A stretch of 48,784 bases of DNA from Alphaproteobacteria bacterium (GCA_022826185.1 JAJDVH010000207.1:1-48784), one strand, 5' to 3'. Shown: positions 9,143 through 16,774, numbered from the stretch's first letter. Numbers and translations: made by a program. Notes: generated from the sequence alone by a model not told the origin.

Positions 9143-9898
9143 ATGCATATGCGAACTCCTATCCTGGCGGCGCTTGCCGCGCTGGTCCTCCTGATGCCCC
9201 TTGCGGCGGCAGCCCACCCCGGTCACGGCGCGAAGCCGGACAGGGGCGCAGTCGAAGGCATCGTCCGCGACTACCTGCTCAAGAACCCCGAGGTGATCGA
9301 GGAAGCTATCGGGGTGCTCCGGGCTCGGCAGGAGGAAGAGAGGCGCAAACGCGCCGAGGCCGCCATAGCCGAGAACGGCGAGGCGCTCCACGCGCACCCG
9401 ATGTCGCCGGTGTCGGGCAATGCCGGGGGCGATGTCACCGTGGTCGAGTTCTTCGACTATCGCTGCGGCTTCTGCAAGCGTGCGCTGCCGGCGATGGAGG
9501 CGCTGCTGGAAGAGGACGCAAATGTGCGGGTCGTGTGGAAGGAGTTCCCGATCCTTGGCCCCGTCTCGGTGTCCGCCGCCCACGCGGCCATGGCGGCCGA
9601 TCGGCAGGGCAAGTACTACCCCTTCCACCTCGCGCTGATGAAGGAACCGGAGCTCACCGAGGCCAAGGTGTTGGTGATTGCCGCCGAGGCCGGGCTCGAC
9701 CTTGAGCGGCTGCAGCAGGACATGGAGGACCCGGCGATCCAGGCCTATCTCGACGAGACGCAGGCGCTGGCCCGCGAGATCGGCATCAACGGCACGCCCG
9801 CCTTCGTGGTCGGCGGCAAGCTGGTTCCGGGCGCCGTCGATGCAGCCCGCATGAAGGAACTCGTCGCCGCCGCACGCGCGGATGGCAACCGGGAATGA
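9143..9898 (+). CDS. Periplasmic DsbA-family thiol:disulfide oxidoreductase
   Basis: This 251-aa exported thioredoxin-fold protein has a signal peptide (PILAALAALVLLMPLAAAAH), a short helical N-terminal region (GIVRDYLLKNPEVIEEAIGV), then the thioredoxin fold. The active site is FFDYRCGFCKRALP (CGFC) and the cis-proline loop is GINGTPAFVV. The N-terminal helix resembles ScsC/Com1-like DsbA proteins. The start at 9143 has an AAAGGA ribosome-binding site. It lies 60 bp downstream of the permease gene and in the same orientation. It is probably dedicated to forming or repairing disulfides in the cysteine-rich secreted proteins of the cluster. Whether it acts as oxidase or isomerase cannot be told from sequence. 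Confidence 0.9.
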   Translation: MHMRTPILAALAALVLLMPLAAAAHPGHGAKPDRGAVEGIVRDYLLKNPEVIEEAIGVLRARQEEERRKRAEAAIAENGEALHAHPMSPVSGNAGGDVTVVEFFDYRCGFCKRALPAMEALLEEDANVRVVWKEFPILGPVSVSAAHAAMAADRQGKYYPFHLALMKEPELTEAKVLVIAAEAGLDLERLQQDMEDPAIQAYLDETQALAREIGINGTPAFVVGGKLVPGAVDAARMKELVAAARADGNRE

Positions 9899-9911
9899 GG
9901 AGGACGGCGGC

Positions 9912-10598
9912 ATGAAGACCGAAACGCGCCGGGACGCCTCAGCGGTCGTCATCTCGCCCTCCGGACGGCTGGACGCCGCCGGCGGCTCGGCGCTCGAAGC
10001 CGAATTCGCTACCTTTTCAATACATGGTAGCCGCGTGGTGCTAGACTGCCGCAGGATCGACTATATCAGCAGCGCCGGGCTGCGCACCGTCCTCCTCCTT
10101 GCAAAGGCCTGCCTGCACGCAGACGCCGAACTCATCATCGCCACGCTTCAGCCTCAGTGCCGGGCCGTCATGGAAGCAAGCGGCCTCTTGCCGGCGCTCA
10201 AATACCGCGAGACCGTCGAGGCCGCGCTCAATGCAGGCAGCCGCAGCCGGCCGCACCAGGAAGACGCCGGAATGGAAATCGGCGAACGGCATGAGCGAGA
10301 TGCGACCATCGTCTCTCTGGACGGGCGCCTGACCGGGGAGAGCGTGTCGGTCCTGACGTCCAGGGTCTCTGCCATCATCGAGCGCGGGGCAGCCCGTGCG
10401 GTGCTGGACTGCGGGAAGCTGAACTATGTCAACAGCGCCGGCCTGAGGGCCCTGCTGATCTGTGCGAAGGCATGCCAACAGGCCGGTGGCCAGTTCACCC
10501 TCGCCGCGCTGACGCCGGAATGCCGTTCCATCATCGCCATGAGCGGCTTTCTCTCGATCATCGATTGCCGGGACACCATCGAGGCCGCGCTGGCCTGA
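9912..10598 (+). CDS. Tandem STAS-domain protein (anti-sigma factor antagonist-like)
   Basis: This 228-aa cytoplasmic protein consists of two STAS domains joined by a short linker (about residues 110-125). Each domain has the SpoIIAA-type motif carrying the potential phosphoacceptor serine: IDYISSAGLRTVLLLAKAC and LNYVNSAGLRALLICAKAC. The halves are clearly homologous to each other (LKYRETVEAAL against IDCRDTIEAAL). A GAGGAGG ribosome-binding site precedes ATG 9912. STAS proteins of this type act in partner-switching cascades with serine kinases and phosphatases, but no kinase, phosphatase or sigma factor gene is visible nearby. It closes the forward operon. The role in exporter control is unknown. 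Confidence 0.88.
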   Translation: MKTETRRDASAVVISPSGRLDAAGGSALEAEFATFSIHGSRVVLDCRRIDYISSAGLRTVLLLAKACLHADAELIIATLQPQCRAVMEASGLLPALKYRETVEAALNAGSRSRPHQEDAGMEIGERHERDATIVSLDGRLTGESVSVLTSRVSAIIERGAARAVLDCGKLNYVNSAGLRALLICAKACQQAGGQFTLAALTPECRSIIAMSGFLSIIDCRDTIEAALA

Positions 10599-10832
10599 GG
10601 ATGAAGGGAGCCGGGAGAAGCGAACCGGGCGCGCAGGCCGCAGTTCGACAACCCGGAGACCCGGCCTTGCCCATTCCGGCAGGGAGCAGAATGGTGGTGC
10701 TCCAGGCGAACCGGGAGGCGCCGGCGGTGCCGCTTGCCGCGGTCCAGGGCGGCGGCGGTGCCCACTGCCTGCAAGAGACCACCATCAATAGGGACGGCAA
10801 GCGCATCACCACCCGGAACCATCGTTGGACCG

Positions 10833-10861
10833 GGCCGGCAATGTCACGCGCGCTGCCGGCC
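10833..10861. terminator. Hairpin between convergent STAS and permease genes
   Basis: GGCCGGCA at 10833-10840 pairs perfectly with TGCCGGCC at 10854-10861, with a 13-nt loop. It abuts the permease stop codon. There is no U-tract, so it is a candidate bidirectional terminator only. The 10599-10832 stretch shows no supported gene. Confidence 0.3.
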
Positions 10862-12051
10862 TATGCGCCCTGCAGCGCGGTGACAGGGTCGAGCCCGGCT
10901 GCCCGGCGGGCGGGATAGAAGCCGAAGAAGATGCCAGCACTGCTGGCCACGACGGCGCCCAGCACCGTACCGCCTGAGGACAGTTCGAACGTCCAGCCGC
11001 TGAAATGGCAGATCCCCCAAGTTGCGCAGCCCCCGAGAACCACCCCGACAAGCCCGCCCAGCAATGAAAGGATCGTCGCTTCTGTCAGGAACTGCGCCTG
11101 GATGTCCCAGCGGGTCGCCCCCAGCGCCCGCCGGACCCCGATTTCCTGCCGGCGCTCCATCACCGCCATCATCATCACGTTCATCACGCCAATGCCGCCG
11201 ACAAGGAGCGAGATGCCGCCGATCGCGCCGAGCAGCAAGGTGTACAGGCGCGACTGGCGGTGCATTTGCTCAATCAGCTCCTCCGGACTCCGCACCCTTA
11301 CCCGGGCTCCCGGCTCCCGTTCCCGGAAATATGCGACGACCTCGCGGGTCGACGTGCGATAGTCCGTGCCCGCGGCAGTCTGCGCCAGGATGTCGCGAAG
11401 GGTTTCCTCCGGCGCAATGCGGCCGGCCGTGGCGATGGGTAGGTAAACGGCCCCGTTCGGATCGAATGGCCGCTGGCCCACGTCCGACCGCCGCAGCGAC
11501 CCGATGACGGTAAAGACGGCTTCCCTGAGGCGGATCTTCGCGCCGACGATATTGCCGCCGATGGCCTCCCGAAGCCTGTTCGCGACCTCGAACCCGACGG
11601 CGCAGAAATAGCGGCCACCGTCGAGCCTGGAGACGAAGCGGCCCTCCGCCACCTCTAGCCTGGCAAGCGACGCGAAGTCCTCCGTAACCCCGACGATACG
11701 CACGGTCTCCGTCTCCGTGCCCCCGTACACGGCAGCGGCGCCGGCCTCCGTGTATGGCGCGGCACGGCGGATTCCGGGCAGCGCTGTGATCCCTTCGGCG
11801 TCGCCCTGTTTGAGCGCGATGCGCCCCCGGCCCTTGTTTCGCGCCCGCACCCGGATATTCACGATGTCGGTCCCGAGTTCCTGGAACTGCCGGGCCGCTT
11901 CCGATTTCGCGATCGATCCGATCGAAATCATGCTGCTTACCGAGGCCACGCCGATCGCGATCCCGATCAGCGCCGGGGCGGTGCGATGCCTTGCGCTCAG
12001 CAGGCTCGACCAGGCCTCCGCCAGATGCGTCCGGTTGAAGATTCGCAACAT
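10861..12051 (-). CDS. MacB-type (FtsX-fold) ABC permease, copy 2
   Basis: This 396-aa inner-membrane permease is paralogous to the one at 7890-9083. It shares the N-terminal helix (TAPALIGIAIGVASVSSMIS), the periplasmic core phrase ARQFQELGTDIVNIRV against ARRQFEALGTDIVTVRV, and the C-terminal block LLVGGIGVMNVMMMAVMERR with GVRRALGATRWDI. The start is ATG 12051 behind GGGAGCGGG; an ATG at 12201 would run through the promoter palindrome. It has no ATPase of its own, so it may share the ATPase at 7195 and could form a heterodimer with copy 1. It is transcribed divergently from the small secreted-protein gene at 12219 across the palindrome 12109-12123, suggesting shared control. Confidence 0.88.
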   Translation of the reverse strand: MLRIFNRTHLAEAWSSLLSARHRTAPALIGIAIGVASVSSMISIGSIAKSEAARQFQELGTDIVNIRVRARNKGRGRIALKQGDAEGITALPGIRRAAPYTEAGAAAVYGGTETETVRIVGVTEDFASLARLEVAEGRFVSRLDGGRYFCAVGFEVANRLREAIGGNIVGAKIRLREAVFTVIGSLRRSDVGQRPFDPNGAVYLPIATAGRIAPEETLRDILAQTAAGTDYRTSTREVVAYFREREPGARVRVRSPEELIEQMHRQSRLYTLLLGAIGGISLLVGGIGVMNVMMMAVMERRQEIGVRRALGATRWDIQAQFLTEATILSLLGGLVGVVLGGCATWGICHFSGWTFELSSGGTVLGAVVASSAGIFFGFYPARRAAGLDPVTALQGA

Positions 12052-12108
12052 CCCGCTCCCGATGATCCGCCCGACCGATAGGGAAACCTTTGGTACCTCA
12101 TAAGAATA

Positions 12109-12123
12109 CGGTATTTTATACCG
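12109..12123. promoter_or_regulatory. Perfect palindromic operator-like site 1
   Basis: CGGTATTTTATACCG has 6-bp perfect arms and a 3-bp centre. It lies between divergent genes, 57 bp from the permease start and 95 bp from the secreted-protein start. An identical 15-mer occurs at 15614-15628 at the same distance (about 97 bp) from the paralogous secreted-protein gene, preceded by the same CATAAG. Confidence 0.75.
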
Positions 12124-12218
12124 TGATAAGGGGTGGTAACAATTGTGGCCAAGCCGGGTTCGCGGAAACCGACCCTGGTGGAATGCGCAGTATCGACACA
12201 ACGCGAAAGGAACGCTTC

Positions 12219-12788
12219 ATGCGTACCACACCGAAATATCTTCCCCGGCGGCAGCCAAAAGCGGAGGGGACCGTTCAGCACGCCTTGAGAAAAGGACAGA
12301 CCGGCTTTCGGGCGGCGCTGCTGGCGGCGGCGCTTCTCGGCGCCGGCGTGGCGTCGGCGGACGAGTGCAGCGACGAATGGGACGAATCGACGGCGGCGAC
12401 ATATTGCGGCGACTCGATCGACTCGGTAACCGTTGCGAACGTGTCGGGCACAACCAAATGCAGCGTCGATATCGCCTGCTACAACAGCGTCAACCTCCTG
12501 AACGGGCCGAACTACGACAGCCTCGAGGTGAGATTCTACGTGACCAATCCCATCACGTGGCAGGTCTGGACAGATGACGACGGCAACAGCAACAGCAGCA
12601 CCAACGGCCTCGCCCGGACCGATGTCGATGACATCACCATCTGCTACTACGCGAACGAGCTTACCGGCGACACTTGGGTAAGCTGGGCGGACAAGCTCGT
12701 GGTCGGCAGCTGCGCCAGCGGCGAAGTCGATGTCACCGATGCGGTGGCGAACGGGCTGGACATGCGGGTGTCCGAGTTGAACAATTAG
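12219..12788 (+). CDS. Small secreted six-cysteine protein, paralogue 1
   Basis: This 189-aa exported protein of unknown function has an extended signal peptide (start MRTTPKYL; hydrophobic FRAALLAAALLGAGVASA, residues about 32-49). The mature part has six cysteines: DECSDEW, YCGD, KCSVDIAC, ICYY and SCASG. It shares cysteine order and several phrases with the protein at 15726-16214: C-x-DEW near the mature start, then YC, then CASGE near the end followed by an alanine-rich -TDA- or -TAITDGL- tail. The ATG at 12219 follows GAAAGG. About 120 bp of 5' DNA is also conserved between the two genes. Its position opposite the permease and near a DsbA suggests an exported, disulfide-bonded substrate. 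No known family was recognised. Confidence 0.78.
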   Translation: MRTTPKYLPRRQPKAEGTVQHALRKGQTGFRAALLAAALLGAGVASADECSDEWDESTAATYCGDSIDSVTVANVSGTTKCSVDIACYNSVNLLNGPNYDSLEVRFYVTNPITWQVWTDDDGNSNSSTNGLARTDVDDITICYYANELTGDTWVSWADKLVVGSCASGEVDVTDAVANGLDMRVSELNN

Positions 12789-12836
12789 AGGGCGCTCCCG
12801 CCGTCGTCGAACCGGCGTCGCCGGAGAAACTCGAAT

Positions 12837-12872
12837 GCCCCCGGGACGGCGCGGCAGTTCCGGCCCGGGGGC
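12837..12872. terminator. Hairpin between convergent secreted-protein and PAS-MFP genes
   Basis: GCCCCCGGG at 12837-12845 pairs perfectly with CCCGGGGGC at 12864-12872 (18-nt loop). It lies about 50 bp after the stop of the rightward gene and 140 bp after the stop of the leftward gene. No U-run follows, so the terminator call is tentative. Confidence 0.35.
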
Positions 12873-13012
12873 AGGCGGGATTGCCGAGCCGGGATGGCGG
12901 CGCCGGCGGCCGGGGCGGCATCGAGAGGCGGCGAAACGGAGTTTCCGGCAAGCTGCCTGCCGCCGCCCCGATCACCGCCGCGGGCCTTTCCACGCTCTAC
13001 AGGCCGCCGGGC

Positions 13013-14785
13013 CTACGGCACGACCACCCTGTCTCCCGGCGCAAGGCCGCTCAGGATTTCCACCGAATCGAGCGTCGTGATTCCCGTCGCCACCTCGACG
13101 ACGCGCTCTTCCCCGGTTTCCTCGTCGCGCAGGCGCACGCGCGGGCCGCCATGGGAGAGGTCCACCGCGCCGACCGGCACGACGAGCGCCTGCTCGTTTT
13201 CGTAAACCACGATCTCCATTTCGGCGGTCATACCGAGACGCACCGCCCGGCGCTGCTCCTCGTCCAGCCTGTCCACTGCGGCCGCGATTTCGAAGACCGG
13301 CAGATTGCGCTGCCCAATGCCCCGGAACGCCCGCGACGACACATGCACGATCCGGCCTTCGAGCACGTGCCCCGGAAAGGCGGGGCCGGAAATCCGCACC
13401 GCATGGCCGGGCCGGATGCGGCGGACCTCCACTTCATCGACGGAGCCCGACGCGGTAATGCCGCTCATGTCCCCGATGGTGACGAGATGCGACCCGGCTT
13501 CGACCTTGGTCCCCGTCGTCAGCCCGCTCCCGCGGCGCGGGTCCGTATCTCCAAGGCGCAGCACGACGCCGGCGACGGGCGCGGCCACGGTCGCGTTCCG
13601 GAGGACGGCTTCGATCCGTTCGAGTTCGCTTCTGGCGTTTTCGAGTTCGAGGCGGGCCACCTCGCGGCTGTCCGTGCCCTTGGCGAGCACGGCGTTCAGG
13701 TTCTGCTCGGCCGCCTCCATGTCGAGGAGACGCGTGCGGTGCTCGCGTTCCGCCGCGACCCTCCTGGCCGCGGGCGCCAACCCCTGCTCCACAAGGAACA
13801 CGGTCTCCGCGAGCTTGGTATTCGACGCCTCGAGCGTGATCCGGGCCTTGGTCACGGCACGCTTCGCCCTCGACGCCTCCGGACCGTTGGACCAGTCGTT
13901 CAGCCCCTCCATCTCCGCCTCTGCTCTCAACCAGGCCGCCCGCGCCTTGCGGTGCTCGATCCGCACCTCGCCCACATCGAGCGTCAGCAGCGGCTGCCCT
14001 TCGGCGACGGTCTCTCCAAGCTTCGCATGCACCGTCCCGACCTTGCCCTCGAACGGGCTGGCGACCGCAACCTTGCGAAGCGGCTCGACTGCGCTGGTCA
14101 CGTCGATCGTCGAAGCGATTCGCCGGGGCTCGACGGCAAGCAGGCGCGTTTCGCCGGGCGCTTTGGCGGCCTGCGTCGGCGGCGCGCCGAACAGCGAGGG
14201 GGTCGAGCCGTCCCACAGCCAGGCCCCGAGGCCGACGACGATCGCCGCTCCGCAAATGGAGACCGCCAGCCGCACCGCCCGGACCTTTCGCAGCAGCCCG
14301 CCCAGCTCGACATTCCGGTCCTCCAGGCTGCGATAAGCGCCCTGCAACTCCCGGTGCCTGGCCTCGACTTCCTTTGCGAGCGCGATTTCCTTCGCTCGCA
14401 GGCTTTCGATTTCCGTGATGTCGCTGAACACCGCGACGACGCCCCGGCGGTCGTCCTCGCTGCCGAGCAGCTCGCGCAGATAGGACGTATCGACGGCAAG
14501 CGGCACAGGCCCGCCCCCTACCTGGACGGTCGCCACCCGCTGCTGGCCGACGGCCCCGTCGTGGATCGCCGCCAGAATCGCCTCGTTGAGTTCGTCGAAC
14601 GCATCGTCGGCGAAGAAGACCTCGGCAAAGCTCCGGTGCAGCACCGCATCGCGGTCCAGCCCGAGCAGCCGGGACGCGGCCGGGTTGAAGGTCTCGATCC
14701 GCCCCTGCCCGTCTATGAGCACGACACCGCATGTCATGCTGTCGCAGACCGCGCGATAGATGGAAGCCGAATCGTCAGACCGCAT
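13013..14785 (-). CDS. PAS sensor fused to a HlyD/MacA-type membrane fusion protein (copy 2)
   Basis: This 590-aa protein has the same architecture as the gene at 5431. It has an N-terminal PAS domain (residues about 10-125, CGVVLIDGQGRIETFNPAAS to VVAVFSDITEIESL), a coiled coil (AKEVEARHRELQGAYRSLED), one transmembrane helix at about 173-191 (LAVSICGAAIVVGLGAWLW), and a periplasmic adaptor with lipoyl halves around VASPFEGKVGTVHAKLGE and ATVAAPVAGVVLRLGD. It ends LAPGDRVVVP. The segment joining PAS to the helix is the most similar part between the copies (LEDRN-x-x-L and LRKVRA). It stands apart from the main operon in the opposite orientation. A second MFP and a second permease but one ATPase and one TolC suggest either a mixed pump or two alternative pumps. 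Confidence 0.87.
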   Translation of the reverse strand: MRSDDSASIYRAVCDSMTCGVVLIDGQGRIETFNPAASRLLGLDRDAVLHRSFAEVFFADDAFDELNEAILAAIHDGAVGQQRVATVQVGGGPVPLAVDTSYLRELLGSEDDRRGVVAVFSDITEIESLRAKEIALAKEVEARHRELQGAYRSLEDRNVELGGLLRKVRAVRLAVSICGAAIVVGLGAWLWDGSTPSLFGAPPTQAAKAPGETRLLAVEPRRIASTIDVTSAVEPLRKVAVASPFEGKVGTVHAKLGETVAEGQPLLTLDVGEVRIEHRKARAAWLRAEAEMEGLNDWSNGPEASRAKRAVTKARITLEASNTKLAETVFLVEQGLAPAARRVAAEREHRTRLLDMEAAEQNLNAVLAKGTDSREVARLELENARSELERIEAVLRNATVAAPVAGVVLRLGDTDPRRGSGLTTGTKVEAGSHLVTIGDMSGITASGSVDEVEVRRIRPGHAVRISGPAFPGHVLEGRIVHVSSRAFRGIGQRNLPVFEIAAAVDRLDEEQRRAVRLGMTAEMEIVVYENEQALVVPVGAVDLSHGGPRVRLRDEETGEERVVEVATGITTLDSVEILSGLAPGDRVVVP

Positions 14786-14980
14786 CGGTTCCGCTCCCGG
14801 GCATCACCCGCATTGCCGCCGCGGCCTCCGCCGAAAAGGTTCGAGAGGCCTGGGATTTCCGGGTCAGCCGGCCGTCAATCGCCCATCTCCCCATTTGTCC
14901 CGGCGAAACCGTCGTCGACATCCGGGAGGTCGCTGCCGGGCCGTTCCCTCCGTGGCGGCGACGGTTGCCGCAGGTTCATC

Positions 14981-15016
14981 GTCCCTCAAGCTCCGTACTC
15001 CTTCCGGCACAGCCGT
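14981..15016 (-). repeat. Dispersed 36-bp repeat, copy 2 (inverted relative to 2205-2240)
   Basis: The plus strand reads GTCCCTCAAGCTCCG, ending CCGGCACAGCCGT, the complement of copy 1 with a few mismatches. A GGTAT motif follows 14 bp later, as in copy 1, where the motif lies 15 bp on the same side. Confidence 0.75.
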
Positions 15017-15030
15017 TCCCGAAGAATAGA

Positions 15031-15043
15031 GGTATTTATTGCC
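15031..15043 (+). promoter_or_regulatory. GGTAT-family motif
   Basis: The sequence is GGTATTTATTGCC in the context ATAGA-motif-GAT. This matches the copies in the 196-bp repeats on the other strand (ATAGA-GGTATTAAATGCC-GAT) with three mismatches over 21 bp. Confidence 0.45.
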
Positions 15044-15046
15044 GAT

Positions 15047-15350
15047 TTAAAGGGCGGCATCGGGCAAGTCGGGAGTTCCCTGCACGCCCTTCGCTATCGA
15101 TCCTGAGAGGCTCTCGCTTCGCCCTGTACCCCCGGGCACGATGTCGAGGGCGTCGTAGAAGTTTTCGTCCGGACGTGCCGCGACCATCGCTTCGACCGTG
15201 CGAACCCGGCCTTCGCAGCCGGCGTCCTCGATTCAGGCGATGCGGTCGCCTGCGACCGGTTCGGGACAGTCGGGTTGGCGAATCCCCGAGGGGATGGGCT
15301 GCAGCGGGGCCAGCTCCGGCTCTCGGAGCCCCTTGCCGGGCCCGGGGCCT
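15047..15350 (-). pseudogene. Decayed minus-strand reading frame with an internal TGA
   Basis: Read in one frame, this stretch gives protein-like text (LAPLQPIPSGIRQPDCPEPV, then after a TGA at 15233-15235, EAMVAARPDENFYDALDIVP) down to a TAA at 15047. No start is visible, and upstream the frame breaks up. I do not recognise the family. It could also be chance. Confidence 0.25.
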
Positions 15351-15613
15351 CTTCCAGTTCGATCTCGGCAGATCGCCGTACAGGTCGATCCCGGGGCCGG
15401 GTCGGCATCTCAACACCCTCGGATTCGCCCGTCCTGGCGGGTTAAGGCACCGGCCGAGTTTTGCGGGCGGGCTCCACCATCGGAGTCGGTCCGAACGCGG
15501 GGTCGGGGCGGCCTGGAGCCCTCTGCCCCGGTTCGCGAAATGCCCTTGCCGCAAGAGTTCGCCCCCGGCCGGAAGCGATCCCATAGGCATAACTTTGACG
15601 CCGCATAAGGAAA

Positions 15614-15628
15614 CGGTATTTTATACCG
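15614..15628. promoter_or_regulatory. Perfect palindromic operator-like site 2
   Basis: CGGTATTTTATACCG is identical to site 1 at 12109-12123. The preceding CATAAGGAAA and the following GGTAAC-x-ATT-x-TGGCCAAGCCGGG are also conserved, so the whole leader was duplicated with the gene or is under selection. Confidence 0.75.
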
Positions 15629-15725
15629 CAATGATGGGCTGGTAACGATTATGGCCAAGCCGGGATCCACAGGAACCGACCTTGGTGGAGTGGACAGAAT
15701 CCACACAACACGAGAAGGACCATTC

Positions 15726-16214
15726 ATGCATACCACCTCGAAATATCTCGCCTCGCTCTTGGCGCCTCTCGGCATCGCCGTCACGCTCGTGCTCGGGAGT
15801 CTCGGCCTGCCCGTCCCGGCTCACGCAGAGACATGGCAGGACTGCAGAGACGAGTGGAACAGTGCGCCCGCGGCATCGTACTGCACCGGCGTCGTGTTCG
15901 CCCGGGTCAACACCGCAGCCGAGGCCGAATCCCTGGGCGCCGATGTCGGGGATTGCCTCGTCGGCAGCGGCACCTGTTCGATTACCGCTACGGTCCATTC
16001 CTCCAATGGGTCCGTGTCGGAAACCTGGACGCCGACTACCGGCGACATCTACACTGAGGAGAGCAATGTTTCGACCATCGACATCTGCTTCAGCAGCTCG
16101 GGCTCGACCTGGACGGCGACGGTCAAGGTGGGCTGCGCCTCAGGCGAGTCGACGTCCGCCACCGCGATCACGGACGGCCTCCGCGTGACTTCCGAAGCGT
16201 CTTCCAGCGACTAG
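15726..16214 (+). CDS. Small secreted six-cysteine protein, paralogue 2
   Basis: This 162-aa exported protein is related to the one at 12219. It has a signal peptide (start MHTTSKYL; LGIAVTLVLGSLGLPVPAHA) and a mature chain with six cysteines: DCRDEW, YCTG, DCLVGSGTC, ICFSS and GCASGES. The paralogues share the cysteine order and the motifs DEW, AA-x-YC, a W followed by T or D/E-rich turns, and V-x-x-IDIC or V-x-x-ITIC. The ATG at 15726 follows GAGAAGG. Low charge, many Ser/Thr and an even spread of cysteines suggest a small beta-rich secreted protein. Its function is unknown. It may be a further substrate of the exporter, by neighbourhood only. Confidence 0.75.
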   Translation: MHTTSKYLASLLAPLGIAVTLVLGSLGLPVPAHAETWQDCRDEWNSAPAASYCTGVVFARVNTAAEAESLGADVGDCLVGSGTCSITATVHSSNGSVSETWTPTTGDIYTEESNVSTIDICFSSSGSTWTATVKVGCASGESTSATAITDGLRVTSEASSSD

Positions 16215-16480
16215 CGCCCTGTACCTCTTGGGCGTGCTGTCTGGTGCGGTCCCGGGTGATTCTGTCCCGGGGCCGCGCCCTCTCTTGAGGCGTCGGGCAT
16301 TTCCCTGCCGGGTCCGGTAACGAATCATCCGGTTTTTCCCAAGTGCGGTCACAAAAAGGGTCCGGCGCTCAGGTGATTCCCGGGGGATTTCCACTGCGGA
16401 CGAGTCCCGGATGTCAGCTTGTCCTTGAGCCAACAGTTTGGATTCGCCCCTCCGGCATGAAGACCGGCTATGGGGCAGCG
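16215..16480. other. Gap after the small secreted-protein gene
   Basis: No gene is supported. A small CGCCC/GGGCG hairpin lies directly after the stop codon (about 16208-16232) and could be a weak terminator. Confidence 0.3.
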
Positions 16481-16774
16481 GTTCGTGCATTGCTATAATG
16501 CACTGACGCGGATGGTCTTTTCACGCCTCGGCGAAAAGCGCCGAAAATTTGACCAATGAACATCAAACACGGATTTGCCAGCCGGACCGGACCGGTCCCG
16601 GCGGCGGATGAGGATTTGGTCGCCCGCCGTGGCCTTGCCGCCGGCCCCGACGTCATGCGGCAAGACCTCACTGAAAGGCCGGGCGCGGACTGGAGTTTGA
16701 GCGCAACCGCTTCCGGCAACGTGACGGCCGGCCGGTCCGTTTCGGTGGTCGGAGTGAAGAATCCGGGAATTCCA
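16481..16774 (+). repeat. 294-bp direct repeat A, copy 1
   Basis: This stretch recurs at 20446-20739 with a constant offset of 3965 bp and no visible indels, about 90% or more identical. The similarity starts abruptly at GTTCGTGCATTGC and ends abruptly at GGGAATTCCA. Both copies have open frames on both strands (MNIKHG on plus, MPEAVALK on minus), but neither looks like a known protein. This copy also has a 7-bp hairpin (GTGCATT/AATGCAC) at 16485-16503 that is damaged in copy 2. Confidence 0.9.

Larger units (their letters stand above)
14786..15603. other. 0.8-kb gap with repeat, motif and a decayed reading frame
   Basis: No intact gene is supported. The gap holds the inverted copy of the 36-bp repeat (14981-15016), a GGTAT motif (15031-15043) and a minus-strand stretch with protein-like composition broken by a stop (15047-15350). 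Confidence 0.5.

Noticed and set aside
12674-15106. 810-codon plus-strand frame opposite the second PAS-adaptor
   Set aside because: It is rich in Arg, Pro and His with no domain; the minus-strand protein is well supported.
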